DNA of 64,000 nt from JAEUIZ01 sp046155605 (GCA_046155605.1 JBJXFQ010000077.1:1-64000), one strand, 5' to 3'; positions 48,125-56,676 are shown, numbered from the stretch's first letter. Notes: generated from the letters alone by a model not told the origin. Numbers and translations are program-made.

Positions 48125-49517
48125 CCCGAACCAGAACGCGACGCGCCGCCTCGCTCGGTGGCCCTCCAGCGCCAAACCGCGCCGTGTAGTTCGTCAATGC
48201 TGTCGTCGCTCGCGACAGTTCCGCCGCGCGGACCTCTTGATACGGCTCGTCCACCCACTCCATCGCCTCTTTGAGTCGCTCGGGCGTGGGCATCTCGTGG
48301 CTCATCCTCGCATAGTTCCAGAGCCGCACGCTCAGCGCGTCCCGACGCATCAGGTCCACGGCGTTCTCCATCTCTCGCTGATTGAAATCCCGCTCGCCCG
48401 TGATCGCCCCGATCCGCCTCGTGCGCAACACACGAAACAGTTCCGCCGACGGCCGCTGATACGCCGCGGGCCAAAACTTCCCGGTTCCGTTTGGTACACG
48501 CTGATAGAAACTCAGGCCCACGACCGGCACCGCGCCGGCGAAGGCCTCGGGAAAGCAACCAAGCAGGATCGACGAGACCCGCCCGCCTCCCGACATTCCC
48601 GTCAGAAAGACCCGCCGCGCGTCAATGTGAAACCGCTCGCTCGCCGTCGCCACGAGATCGAACACGAACTGATATCGATCCACAACCAATCGGTTGTTCC
48701 CCGCGTCGGCCACGCCGACCGCAATCAGGTTCATCGCATCGAGCGCCGTATCAAACACGCCGGGTGGTCGCCCGCTCACGGTCGGATCAATCCATACCAC
48801 CAGCCCCGCGGGCGTCTTCGGGTCATACCCCGTGGGCAGACGCGCATAGAAGACCGCCTGCGCGAGGTTCCGCGACGTGGCTTCGAGATTCGTCTTGCTC
48901 CCGCCGTTCATGCGCTCCGTCAGCACATCGGTCGTGAACACCACTCGTCCCGGCACATACGGCTGCTCCAACTTCACGACCTCGCCCCGCGGCAGCGCCG
49001 CCGCCTCAAACGTCCCGCGATATGCCGGCCACGTCGCGATCAACTCCGCCACTGCATCCGCCCGCAGCACCGCCCGGGTCGGCCGCGCCGCATCATCAAG
49101 TCTTAGTGCCACAAACGTCCCGTCGGGGCCGCGATGAATCTCCACTCGCCGCGACGTGTCGGCCGCTTCTCCGCCCGCCTTCTCCGCGCGCTCCGCGCCA
49201 TACAGATGCACCACCGCCACCAGGGGGCCAGACGCATCACCCAGAGCCGGGTTTGGCGGCACGCAGGCCCGCAACGCCTCGACGCCCTTCCCACGAAGGT
49301 CCGCCAACACCCCGCGCAGCGCCCGTGTCATTTCGCTCTCGCTCGCCCCGAGCATCGGCGAGGCCGTCGTCGTCGTCACGATCGCCCGCTGCGGCGGCCT
49401 GCCGTCGATCTCGAAAATCGCCTCGCGACGTTCTTGGGCCTTCGCCCCCGCGAGGGCCATCCCTACCACCGCCACGACGAATCGAACCCTTGCGAGCATC
49501 GCCTGAACATACGGCAT
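47964..49517 (-). CDS. Secreted alpha/beta-hydrolase, esterase-like
   Basis: A 517-residue exported hydrolase. Signal peptide from MPYVQAMLARVRFVVAVVGMALAGAKAQ. The C-terminal half is an alpha/beta-hydrolase with nucleophile motif FLTGMSGGGRVSS, a PHB-depolymerase/acetyl-esterase style GxSxGG; the catalytic His is probably in the YARMSHEMPTPE segment. The N-terminal ~200 residues are unassigned. ATG 49517 has GGAG 4 nt upstream; ATG 49499 is also possible. The much longer open frame back to 50144 is a shadow of rpsD. The last 161 bp are antisense to the photolyase end. Confidence 0.82.
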   Translation of the reverse strand: MPYVQAMLARVRFVVAVVGMALAGAKAQERREAIFEIDGRPPQRAIVTTTTASPMLGASESEMTRALRGVLADLRGKGVEALRACVPPNPALGDASGPLVAVVHLYGAERAEKAGGEAADTSRRVEIHRGPDGTFVALRLDDAARPTRAVLRADAVAELIATWPAYRGTFEAAALPRGEVVKLEQPYVPGRVVFTTDVLTERMNGGSKTNLEATSRNLAQAVFYARLPTGYDPKTPAGLVVWIDPTVSGRPPGVFDTALDAMNLIAVGVADAGNNRLVVDRYQFVFDLVATASERFHIDARRVFLTGMSGGGRVSSILLGCFPEAFAGAVPVVGLSFYQRVPNGTGKFWPAAYQRPSAELFRVLRTRRIGAITGERDFNQREMENAVDLMRRDALSVRLWNYARMSHEMPTPERLKEAMEWVDEPYQEVRAAELSRATTALTNYTARFGAGGPPSEAARRVLVRVMELGPWTEPAWKAAELLGISGARIEEPLGPGEARPDPATAAPLIPRPVQTRP

Positions 49518-49787
49518 CCCGCTCCGGCCTGTTGCGTCCGCGACGCGCCATGGAGCACCTGCCACCTCAGCGCCCCGCCGCTTACGACCCCTTGACTCTT
49601 CCTGTACCCAGACCTTCCATTCCTTCCCCCGCTCGGCAGCGTGCCGAATCGGGAGTTTGCCCGGATCGCCTGACCGAAGCCTCGGCCACCAGGCGTGATC
49701 GTCGGCTCGCTCGCCCACCCCTTCCCAAAGAATGAGGGGCCACGCGGCCGATACCCCCGCGAGTTCGCGGCGTGGACGGAGGTTTTC

Positions 49788-50390
49788 ATGGCTCGGTACA
49801 CCGGTCCCAAGGTTCGGCTCTCTCGTCGCGTCGGCGTACCCATCGCTGATATCCCCAAGCACACCGCGAACGACCGCATCAAGAACCCGGCCGGTATGCA
49901 CGGCTACCGCGGCCGCCGCCTCCGCGACTACGGCGTGCGCTTGAACGAAAAGCAGAAGGTCCGCTACCACTACAACGTGCTGGAGCGCCAGTTCCGCCGC
50001 TACATCGCAGAGGCCTCGCGTCGCCCGGGTAACACGGGTGCCGTTCTCATGCAACTCCTCGAGCGTCGCCTCGATAACGTGCTTCGCCGCTCCGGCGTGG
50101 CGCGCACCATCTGGGGCGCTCGCCAACTCGTCGCTCACGGCCACGTCATCGTCAACGGCCGCAAGACCGATCGCCCCAGTTTCGAGGTCAGCACCGGCGA
50201 CACCATCACGCTCAAGCCAAAGGCCCAGAAACTCGCCCGCGAGGCGATGGAATCCATGGCCGGCCTTGAAGTCCCGGGCTGGATCGATTTCAATCCCTCC
50301 GAACTCACCATGAAGGTCGTCGCGCTGCCCATGCCCGACCAGATCCCCTTCGACGTGAACCCCAACCTGATCGTCGAGTTCTATCGATAA
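49788..50390 (+). CDS. rpsD: 30S ribosomal protein S4
   Basis: A 200-residue S4. N-terminal MARYTGPKVRLSRRVGVP and HGYRGRRLRDYGVRLNEKQKVRYHYNVLERQFRRY, then the S4 RNA-binding domain RLDNVLRRSGVARTIWGARQLVAHGHVIVNG. The usual zinc-type Cys cluster is absent, so this is the C-minus form. GGAGG 5 nt before ATG 49788 fixes the start. It is a primary 16S binder and early assembly protein. It stands alone rather than in the rpsM-rpsK-rpoA operon, as is common in this phylum. Confidence 0.96.
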   Translation: MARYTGPKVRLSRRVGVPIADIPKHTANDRIKNPAGMHGYRGRRLRDYGVRLNEKQKVRYHYNVLERQFRRYIAEASRRPGNTGAVLMQLLERRLDNVLRRSGVARTIWGARQLVAHGHVIVNGRKTDRPSFEVSTGDTITLKPKAQKLAREAMESMAGLEVPGWIDFNPSELTMKVVALPMPDQIPFDVNPNLIVEFYR

Positions 50391-50514
50391 TCGTTCGCGC
50401 GGTCTCGCGAGACGTGCTGGTTCCGGCCTCGTCGCGCCTTCTGGGCTCGCCTTGGGCGGTCGTTGTGTCGTCGCCCGAGAGCGCTCGACCTGGTCGTCCT
50501 ATTGTTGAGGCAGC

Positions 50515-52509
50515 ATGATCAAGATCCTTCGCAAGTACAAAGGCTGGCTCATGGCCGGCTTTCTCGTCCTCCTGATGATGACCTGGCTCATTGGCCCGGC
50601 CATGGAGAAACTCGGGCGCTCCGCCTCCAACGTCGCCATCGGCAAACTCGACGGCAAAACCCTGTACTACGAGCAGCAGGTGCTCGCCACGCAAGAGTTG
50701 TACTCTCTGGAGCAGTTCGCCCCCTTCCTGACCCGCGAGGTTCTCGGCATCGCCGACCGCGACGTGACCCACTGGATGCTCCTCGTCAAGGAAGCCACCG
50801 ACGCGGGTCTTGTCGGCGACGAGGGCGACGGCGAGGCCTTTGTCCCCGAACTCGCCGAATCCATCCTCCGCATGGAGATGATGCGCGACTTCCGTCTCCA
50901 GATGCAGATCCAGGACGAGAAGACCTTCCGCGAGGCCGCCGACCGATACGCCCAGAGTGCCGAGGGTGCTTTCGCACAACAGAAACTCGCCAAGCCCCAG
51001 ATGCACCTTGCGATGGCCAAGGCCCGCGGCGTGTTCCGCCTTCTCTCCGCCTATCGGCAGTCGCTACGCCTCTCGGACCGCGCTGCCGCAGCGCTGGCCA
51101 AGAACTCCCTCGACGCCGCCATTATCGATCACGTCACTATTCCCGGCACTCGCCTCGCCGACACCATCCCCGAGCCCACCGACTCGCAGTTGCAGGCTCA
51201 CTTCGACCGCTTCAAGGCCCTGCGCCCCGGCGAGGGTCAGTTCGCCCTCGGCTACCTTCTTCCCTCTCGCGTCCGCATCGAATACATGCGGCTCTCCCGC
51301 ACCGCCATCGAGGCCAAGATCGAACTCGACCCCATCGAGGTCAACAAACGCTTCAAGGAAAGCCCCGCCAAGTACGGCAGCGACTTCGCCAGCGCACGCT
51401 CCGCCATCGAGCGCGAACTCAAGGCCGACCGCGTCGCCAAAATCATGGAAGACGCTCGCTCCGCGGTGCAGACCGAAGTCGTCCGCGGCACACGCCACCT
51501 CCAGGCCGACCCGGCAGACTCCCGCTACAAACTGCTCCCCACCGATTGGCGCGAGACCCGCCCCAAGTTCGAGGCCATCGCCCAGGCCGTCGTCGATCAG
51601 GTCAAACGCACCCAGGGCGTCTCCATCGATCGCCCCGAAGTCGTCATCCGAGCCGGCGAGTGGCTGACTCAGTCCGAACTCGCCGCACTTCCCGGGATCG
51701 GCACGTCCGTTCTTCGACAGGGCTCCATCGAGGTGCCCTTCGCCGAAGTTACCTTCTGGTGCAAAGAACTCGGCGGCGAGCGCGGCATCATTCCCGTCCA
51801 AACCCTCCTCCCCCTCGGCGACGGCTTCTTCACCGATCGCATGGGTGATCGCTACTACCTCACCATCCTTGAGACCCGCGGCGAGTCCGCCCCCGATTCC
51901 ATCGCCGAGCGCCGCGAACAACTCGTCAAGGACTACCGCGAACTCGTTGCCTATGAGCAACTCAAGGCCCGGCTCGATGAACTGCGCGTCAAGGCCGTCG
52001 CCGGGGGGCTCGACGCCGTTGCCGAGGCCTTTGCCAAGCCGGCACCGCCGCCCGTGACGCCCGGTGCGGAGGCCGGCAAGCCCGACAAGCCCGAGGTCCG
52101 CAAGTTCACGCAGGTTCAGCGCGAGAATGTCTCGAACAGGGATCCGGACCTCGACACCAAGGACAGCCGCGAAGCGATTCTCAAGGCCACCGCCGCGTTC
52201 GATCCGCTGAGGCCATGGGCCGAGATCGAGGCGGATCGCGCCACGCTCGCCTTATCGAATGATTCGCGCCGCTCCATCAGCATCGCCCGAATCCTCGCGC
52301 CCAGCCCGCTCACCGTCGAGTCGTACCGCGCCCAGGACGAAGCGACGCTCGCCCGTGCCTACCGCGCGGCCCAGGCCGACGCCGACCAGAACGCCGGCCC
52401 CTTCTCGCTCGCCTCTCTCCTCACCCGCCACGAGTATTTCTCCGGCGACAAGCGCATCAACAAGCCCGAAGACCTCCGCAGCACAGACGCCGACGCCGCC
52501 GGCGGCTGA
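50515..52509 (+). CDS. PpiD/SurA-like membrane-anchored periplasmic protein
   Basis: A 664-residue protein with one N-terminal membrane helix (LMAGFLVLLMMTWLIGPAM), then NVAIGKLDGKTLYYEQQVLATQEL, matching the start of PpiD/SurA-N chaperone domains ('kVnG..It..e'). Long helical segments follow, then CTRL-like helices (ARSAIERELKADRVAKIMEDARSAV). No parvulin catalytic block (Phe/His-rich 'GG.LG...') is visible, so it may be a chaperone without isomerase activity. It ends in a Ser/Asp-rich region. It is followed by a GspG-like gene after 31 bp; AGGAG precedes that gene. Confidence 0.72.
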   Translation: MIKILRKYKGWLMAGFLVLLMMTWLIGPAMEKLGRSASNVAIGKLDGKTLYYEQQVLATQELYSLEQFAPFLTREVLGIADRDVTHWMLLVKEATDAGLVGDEGDGEAFVPELAESILRMEMMRDFRLQMQIQDEKTFREAADRYAQSAEGAFAQQKLAKPQMHLAMAKARGVFRLLSAYRQSLRLSDRAAAALAKNSLDAAIIDHVTIPGTRLADTIPEPTDSQLQAHFDRFKALRPGEGQFALGYLLPSRVRIEYMRLSRTAIEAKIELDPIEVNKRFKESPAKYGSDFASARSAIERELKADRVAKIMEDARSAVQTEVVRGTRHLQADPADSRYKLLPTDWRETRPKFEAIAQAVVDQVKRTQGVSIDRPEVVIRAGEWLTQSELAALPGIGTSVLRQGSIEVPFAEVTFWCKELGGERGIIPVQTLLPLGDGFFTDRMGDRYYLTILETRGESAPDSIAERREQLVKDYRELVAYEQLKARLDELRVKAVAGGLDAVAEAFAKPAPPPVTPGAEAGKPDKPEVRKFTQVQRENVSNRDPDLDTKDSREAILKATAAFDPLRPWAEIEADRATLALSNDSRRSISIARILAPSPLTVESYRAQDEATLARAYRAAQADADQNAGPFSLASLLTRHEYFSGDKRINKPEDLRSTDADAAGG

Positions 52510-52540
52510 TCGGCCCACCACCACCCGCACAGGAGTTCCC

Positions 52541-53005
52541 ATGCGATTCGTCCAAGGCTCCGCCGGTCCGACTCGGCACGGCCACGCGGGAATGCTCATC
52601 GGCCTCCTCGTCGTCGTCGTCATCATCCTCGTCCTCATGTTCGGCGATTTCAGCAGCAGCGGCGGCACCAGCAAGCCCGGCTCGCCAGGCGGCGGTAGTT
52701 ATATCGGGCAGGTCGGCCAGACCCGCAAGTCCGGCCGCGAGATGGCCTTTAGCCTTAACACCCAACAACTCACCACCATGATCGCTCAGTACAAGCAGGA
52801 GCACAACGAACAACTCCCCAAGTCCTGGGCAGATATCGAAGGACTCCCGAAGCAGTCCTACACCGACCAGTGGGGCAACGAGATCACCTTCACCATCGAG
52901 AAGGACGCCCGCGGCCCGGGCAAGGTCACCTACCGAAGCCGCGGCCCCGACGCCGAGGCCAACACCTCTGACGACATCGTCAAAGTCGATACCCTCCCGT
53001 TCTGA
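52541..53005 (+). CDS. GspG-like pseudopilin with degenerate leader
   Basis: A 154-residue protein. The second half (LTTMIAQYKQEHNEQLPKSWADIEGLP, then YTDQWGNEITFTIEKD and SRGPDAEANTSDDIV) is the core and calcium-loop region of major type II pseudopilins. The N-terminus has a hydrophobic helix (MLIGLLVVVVIILVLMFG) preceded by GHAG, but the essential Glu at mature position 5 is missing. It may be anchored rather than processed as a true pseudopilin. AGGAG lies before ATG 52541. It follows the PpiD-like gene closely. Confidence 0.65.
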   Translation: MRFVQGSAGPTRHGHAGMLIGLLVVVVIILVLMFGDFSSSGGTSKPGSPGGGSYIGQVGQTRKSGREMAFSLNTQQLTTMIAQYKQEHNEQLPKSWADIEGLPKQSYTDQWGNEITFTIEKDARGPGKVTYRSRGPDAEANTSDDIVKVDTLPF

Positions 53006-53016
53006 TACACCTCCCC

Positions 53017-53034
53017 CGTCGCCCGTGGGCGACG
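53017..53034. other. Short hairpin after the GspG-like gene
   Basis: Perfect 8-bp stem cgtcgccc / gggcgacg with a 2-nt loop, 12 nt after the stop. A TTTT lies about 10 nt further on. Could be a weak terminator or another palindromic element. Confidence 0.35.
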
Positions 53035-53089
53035 CGGCCGAGTTTTCGAGGTCGGTGGGGATTCCCGCCGGCCAACGGCGAATGCACCC

Positions 53090-54244
53090 ATGACCACCGC
53101 GCTCAACCATCCCACCACCGAGTTCGAGAAAAAAGACCGCTGCGCCGACCTCCCCCACCGCCCGCGCGTCCTCCTCGGCAAGATGGGCCTCGACGGACAC
53201 GACCGCGGCGTCAAGGTCATCGCCCGCGCACTCCGCGATTCCGGCGTCCATGTCATCTATTCCGGCCTCTGGCAGACGCCCCGGTCCCTTGCCATCTCCG
53301 CTCGCGACGAAGACTGCGATTGCGTCGCCGCGAGCATGATGTCCAACTCCCACCTCGTCCTCGGACCCAAACTCCTCAACGCCATGAAAGACCTCGGCCG
53401 CCCGGGCATCCCCGTCTACATGGGCGGCATCCTCCCCCAAGAGGACATCCCCAAACTTCTGGCCGCCGGCGTCGCCCAGTGCTTCACCACCGGCACCGGC
53501 CTGCTCGACATCGTCAACGCGGTACGCGGGGCCACCCGCGCACGCTCGACCGTGGTCGAGTCCACGCACCGCACGGCCCAACTCGCCCGAGACATTTCCC
53601 AGGTCCACGCGGGCCAGGCCATCCGCACCGGCGCTGCCCGCCGCCGCCCGAAGCGCGTCATCGGCATCACCGGCGCGCCGGGCGCGGGCAAGTCCACCCT
53701 CGTCGCACAACTCGTGAGCGAGCACACCCGGCGCGCCAAGGCCGGCAGCGCCGCGGGCCGCGCCGCCGTCGTCGCCTTCGATCCCATGTCCCCCATCACC
53801 AGCGGCGCCCTTCTGGGCGACCGCCTCCGCGTCGATTTCAACGCCCTCGACGAGTCCGTCTTCTACCGCAGCCTCGCCATCAGCGGCGAGGACTACCACG
53901 CCCTTCCCGATATCATCGACCTCATCGGCGGTGCAGCCACCGGCGACGCCACCTACGACACCCTCTTCGTCGAGACCGTCGGCGCCGGCCAGAACGAGAC
54001 TCGCATCCGCCAGCACGTCGATCGCACCGTCGTCGTCCTCACGCCCGGCATGGGCGACGCCGTACAGATGGATAAGGCCGGCATCCTCGAGATCGCCGAC
54101 CTCTTCGTCTGCAACAAGGCCGACCACCCGGGCGAGAACGAACTCGTTCGCGACCTGCGCGACATCGCGGGCCGTCGACAGATCATCGAAACCGTGGCAA
54201 CGCGCGGCGAGGGCATCGCCCAACTCCTTGACGCGCTCGCGTAG
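53090..54244 (+). CDS. Cobalamin-binding domain fused to MeaB-type GTPase
   Basis: A 384-residue protein with two domains. Residues ~25-150 are a B12-binding domain with the DxHxxG motif in LGKMGLDGHDRGVKVIAR, the later ASMMSNSH and YMGGILP. Residues ~190-384 are a MeaB/ArgK G-protein: Walker A GITGAPGAGKST, VAFDPMSP, and NKxD in VCNKADHP. This is the order seen at the start of IcmF, but no mutase catalytic domain follows and no mutase gene is in the window. It may act on a mutase encoded elsewhere, loading or gating adenosylcobalamin. Start ATG 53090. Confidence 0.88.
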   Translation: MTTALNHPTTEFEKKDRCADLPHRPRVLLGKMGLDGHDRGVKVIARALRDSGVHVIYSGLWQTPRSLAISARDEDCDCVAASMMSNSHLVLGPKLLNAMKDLGRPGIPVYMGGILPQEDIPKLLAAGVAQCFTTGTGLLDIVNAVRGATRARSTVVESTHRTAQLARDISQVHAGQAIRTGAARRRPKRVIGITGAPGAGKSTLVAQLVSEHTRRAKAGSAAGRAAVVAFDPMSPITSGALLGDRLRVDFNALDESVFYRSLAISGEDYHALPDIIDLIGGAATGDATYDTLFVETVGAGQNETRIRQHVDRTVVVLTPGMGDAVQMDKAGILEIADLFVCNKADHPGENELVRDLRDIAGRRQIIETVATRGEGIAQLLDALA

Positions 54245-54286
54245 CCACTCGCGCGACGGAACCCGCTTCCACGTCCGTACCGCGGC

Positions 54287-54309
54287 CCCTCCCCCCCGCC
54301 CCCCCCCGA
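54287..54309 (-). other. G-rich tract (minus strand)
   Basis: The minus strand reads as runs of 10, 7 and 4 G separated by single bases, ending just before the tlpA-type terminator. It could form a G-quadruplex or end RNA synthesis. Confidence 0.4.
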
Positions 54310-54349
54310 GAAAAACAAAGTCGGCCCGGACGATCTCTCGTCCGAGCCG
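54310..54349 (-). terminator. Terminator of the redoxin gene
   Basis: 12-bp stem cggcccggacga / tcgtccgagccg (54322-54333, 54338-54349), one wobble pair, TCTC loop. On the minus strand it runs into TTTGTTTTT. It lies 43 nt after the gene's stop. Confidence 0.82.
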
Positions 54350-54391
54350 CATGTGTTCTCACTGCCCTATCGGGCTTCCGTCTCTCTGGAC

Positions 54392-55051
54392 TTACGAACC
54401 GCCGTACTTCACGCTGCAGCCGTACGGCTTGGTCTCAGGAGTGCTCACCGTCTCGCCCGCGAGCGTCTGCTTCACGGCCTGCTCGACGTAGTTCACCTTC
54501 CCGATCTTGCCCGGCTTGCCGTCATCGATGGCACCGGCGTACACCAGCACGCCCTTCGCATCGATCACGTAGCAGTGCGGCGTGGTCTTCGCGCCGTACG
54601 CACGGCCGACGGTCCCGCTCTCGTCGAGCAGCACCGGGAACTCCACCTTCCAGTCCTTCTTCGCCGTCGCGTTCAGCTCGACGCCGTGACCCTGCTTCCC
54701 GGGCGCGCCCGAGTTGATCGCCAGGAACACCACGTTCTTGTCTTTGAACTTCGCGGCCAGGTCCTGCACCGAGTTCGCCTTGTAGTGCATCACGCACACC
54801 GGGCACTCGGGGTTGAACCAGTCAATCACAACCACCTTGCCCTTGTAGTCGCTCAGTTTCACCGTCTTCCCGTCGGTGTCCTTGAGTTCAAACGCCGGTG
54901 CCGGCTGGCCGACCTTCGCCTTCGTCGTCTCCGCGGGCTGCTCTTTCTTCGAAGGTGCCGCGTGATCCTGTGCCATCGCCGTCGGCACCGCAAAGCCCAT
55001 CAGTGCCGCACCAGCGATCAGGCCCAGAATCCGCTTGCCAGTGTTCTTCAT
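54392..55051 (-). CDS. Secreted TlpA/AhpC-type redoxin
   Basis: A 219-residue exported thioredoxin-fold protein. Signal peptide MKNTGKRILGLIAGAALMGF. Mature part: VGQPAPAFELKDTDGKTVKLSDYKGKVVVIDWFNPECPVC, the redox CPVC motif, then FPVLLDESGTVGRAYGAKTTPHCYVIDAKG. It should reduce or oxidise substrate thiols outside the cytoplasm, as in cytochrome c maturation. ATG 55051 is set by AAGGAGA 9 nt upstream; the frame is open further. The DsbD-N gene lies 137 bp upstream on the same strand, a plausible partner. Confidence 0.9.
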   Translation of the reverse strand: MKNTGKRILGLIAGAALMGFAVPTAMAQDHAAPSKKEQPAETTKAKVGQPAPAFELKDTDGKTVKLSDYKGKVVVIDWFNPECPVCVMHYKANSVQDLAAKFKDKNVVFLAINSGAPGKQGHGVELNATAKKDWKVEFPVLLDESGTVGRAYGAKTTPHCYVIDAKGVLVYAGAIDDGKPGKIGKVNYVEQAVKQTLAGETVSTPETKPYGCSVKYGGS

Positions 55052-55188
55052 CTTCAGATCTCCTTGTTCGTCGTCTGTCTGTTCGTGCATCCATCGCACG
55101 AGCCCGGCACGCCCAGGCCACGAGCCCGTCAGCCAGCCGGATTTCATCGACATCGACCCATCAAACCGTTCAAGAACGCACACCCCGG

Positions 55189-56103
55189 CTACTTCATACC
55201 GTGGGGCTGTTTCTTAGACGAACCATCCGGTGCCTGGTTCCCCCCGGGCATCGGCAACTCAACCCAAAATACTATAGGTGGCGACTTCGCAGCGTCCTTG
55301 CCCTCCCCCCAAATAGCGAACATGCCGCGAACTGACATCGGTTTCTCGGAGCCGCTATGCCGCTCCTGCGCGATGCTCAGTTCCAACTTCCCGCTTTCGC
55401 TCGTTCCTGTTGCTATCAAATCCCGAATCGGGAGGCTCTCAGCGGCCGGATAGAACTCGACGTGCCGTGCCTCACCGGACTTTTCCCGAAGTTGCTCCGG
55501 ACGACCCGCCGTCAGTATAACTCGACCATCAATCCACGTCGCCGTCGCGCGCACGTCTGAGGACATCAGCGGCACAGGCAGCAGCGCGCGCGCGCGCTCA
55601 AACTCCGCCTTGCTCGCCGACGCCACCGCCTCGCCGCGCACCACTGGCAGTCTCAGCACCACCGTCTGTTCTCCCGGCACGCACGCCTCATTGCAGACCA
55701 GCCAGCCCAGCGAAACGGTGATCTCTGCCTCGCTCCCAGCCGCCGTTTCGGGCACCTCCACGGGTAATAGCAGCGTCACTCGCTCCTCATAAATATGGTC
55801 GAGGATGTCACCAGCCGACAAATGGCGCACAGGCACCGGCCACTTCACCTCGCGTGCCACGAACCCCTCGGGCATCGTCAGCCGCTCAATCGTCGGCGGA
55901 AAGCCGGTGTCGTTCTGCCCGTTGTAGTACAGGTGCCAGCCCTTCTCGATCCGAAACGCCAGCGCCAACTCGTTCGCTTTGCCCGCTATCAGCGCGGTCG
56001 TCTCCGCCAAGATCTCCACCCGCGCTCGCGGCGGTGCCTCCGGCGGCTCGGCCACCGCCACAACGCTTGCCATCATCGCACACGCCAGCGTCTTGATCAG
56101 CAT
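55189..56103 (-). CDS. DsbD N-terminal domain protein
   Basis: A 304-residue secreted protein. Signal peptide MLIKTLACAMMASVVAVA. The DsbD-N pattern is clear: WHLYYNGQNDTGFPPTI, LPVEVPETAAGSEAEITVSLGWLVCNEACVPGE with the paired Cys of the interaction site. The membrane and thioredoxin domains of full DsbD are missing, so this is a free periplasmic domain that could pass electrons to the neighbouring TlpA-like redoxin. ATG 56103 chosen over TTG 56109. It is divergent from the rhodanese gene. Confidence 0.85.
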   Translation of the reverse strand: MLIKTLACAMMASVVAVAEPPEAPPRARVEILAETTALIAGKANELALAFRIEKGWHLYYNGQNDTGFPPTIERLTMPEGFVAREVKWPVPVRHLSAGDILDHIYEERVTLLLPVEVPETAAGSEAEITVSLGWLVCNEACVPGEQTVVLRLPVVRGEAVASASKAEFERARALLPVPLMSSDVRATATWIDGRVILTAGRPEQLREKSGEARHVEFYPAAESLPIRDLIATGTSESGKLELSIAQERHSGSEKPMSVRGMFAIWGEGKDAAKSPPIVFWVELPMPGGNQAPDGSSKKQPHGMK

Positions 56104-56137
56104 CCCCAATCAAAGCGCTCCAGAACACCCCCGGCGA

Positions 56138-56143
56138 TATAGT
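56138..56143 (+). promoter_or_regulatory. Candidate -10 box, leaderless rhodanese gene
   Basis: TATAGT lies 5 nt before ATG 56149. No Shine-Dalgarno is present. Confidence 0.35.
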
Positions 56144-56148
56144 CCGGT

Positions 56149-56670
56149 ATGAACCCTACGCGGCACTTCCTCGCCCAGGTCCGAACCCACCTTTGCCCCC
56201 TCCCGCTACTTTTTGTGCTCACGCTTGCCGCTTGCGAACGCACCACCAAAGACACCGACATCCGCCCCATCTCCACTTCCGAGGTCTGGCCGCTGCTCCA
56301 GCGAATCGACCGGGGCGACAAGACCGCCGCCGCCTTCGTCGATCCGCGCCCTGCTGCGCGCTTTGAGGCCGCGCACCTTCCCGGCGCGATGAATCTCACA
56401 CTCCCCAAGGTCGACGCCAATGGTGCGCAAGACCCGCGGCTCACACCCTACGACACCATCATCGTTTATGGTGATGACCCGGGGAGCGCGACGGCCAAGG
56501 GCATGGTCAAACGCCTCATTGTCATCGGCCACGGTCGCGTCCGCTGGTATTCCGCGGGCCTCAAAGATTGGTCCGCGCGCGGGTACCCCATCGAAACCGG
56601 CCCCGATCCGCGCTTCGATCCAAAACTCAAGAACGAATGGCGACCGCCCACCGAGCCGAAGCCCAACTGA
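56149..56670 (+). CDS. Rhodanese-like lipoprotein without active-site Cys
   Basis: A 173-residue lipoprotein: leader LLFVLTLAACERT gives a lipobox Cys. The rhodanese fold is seen in AAAFVDPRPAARFEAAHLPGAMNLTLPKV and LTPYDTIIVYGDDPGSATAKGMVKRLIVIGHGRVRWYSAGLKDW. The catalytic Cys of the usual 'VYC..G.RS' loop is replaced (VYGDDPGSA), so it cannot act as a sulfurtransferase; it may be a binding or regulatory domain. It converges with pgk, six bases apart, and is divergent from the DsbD-N gene. Confidence 0.85.
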   Translation: MNPTRHFLAQVRTHLCPLPLLFVLTLAACERTTKDTDIRPISTSEVWPLLQRIDRGDKTAAAFVDPRPAARFEAAHLPGAMNLTLPKVDANGAQDPRLTPYDTIIVYGDDPGSATAKGMVKRLIVIGHGRVRWYSAGLKDWSARGYPIETGPDPRFDPKLKNEWRPPTEPKPN

Positions 56671-56676
56671 CGCCGC

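Noticed and set aside
49518..50144. N-terminal extension of the esterase open frame
   Set aside because: Lies antisense to rpsD and has no signal peptide; the real signal peptide starts at 49517 or 49499.
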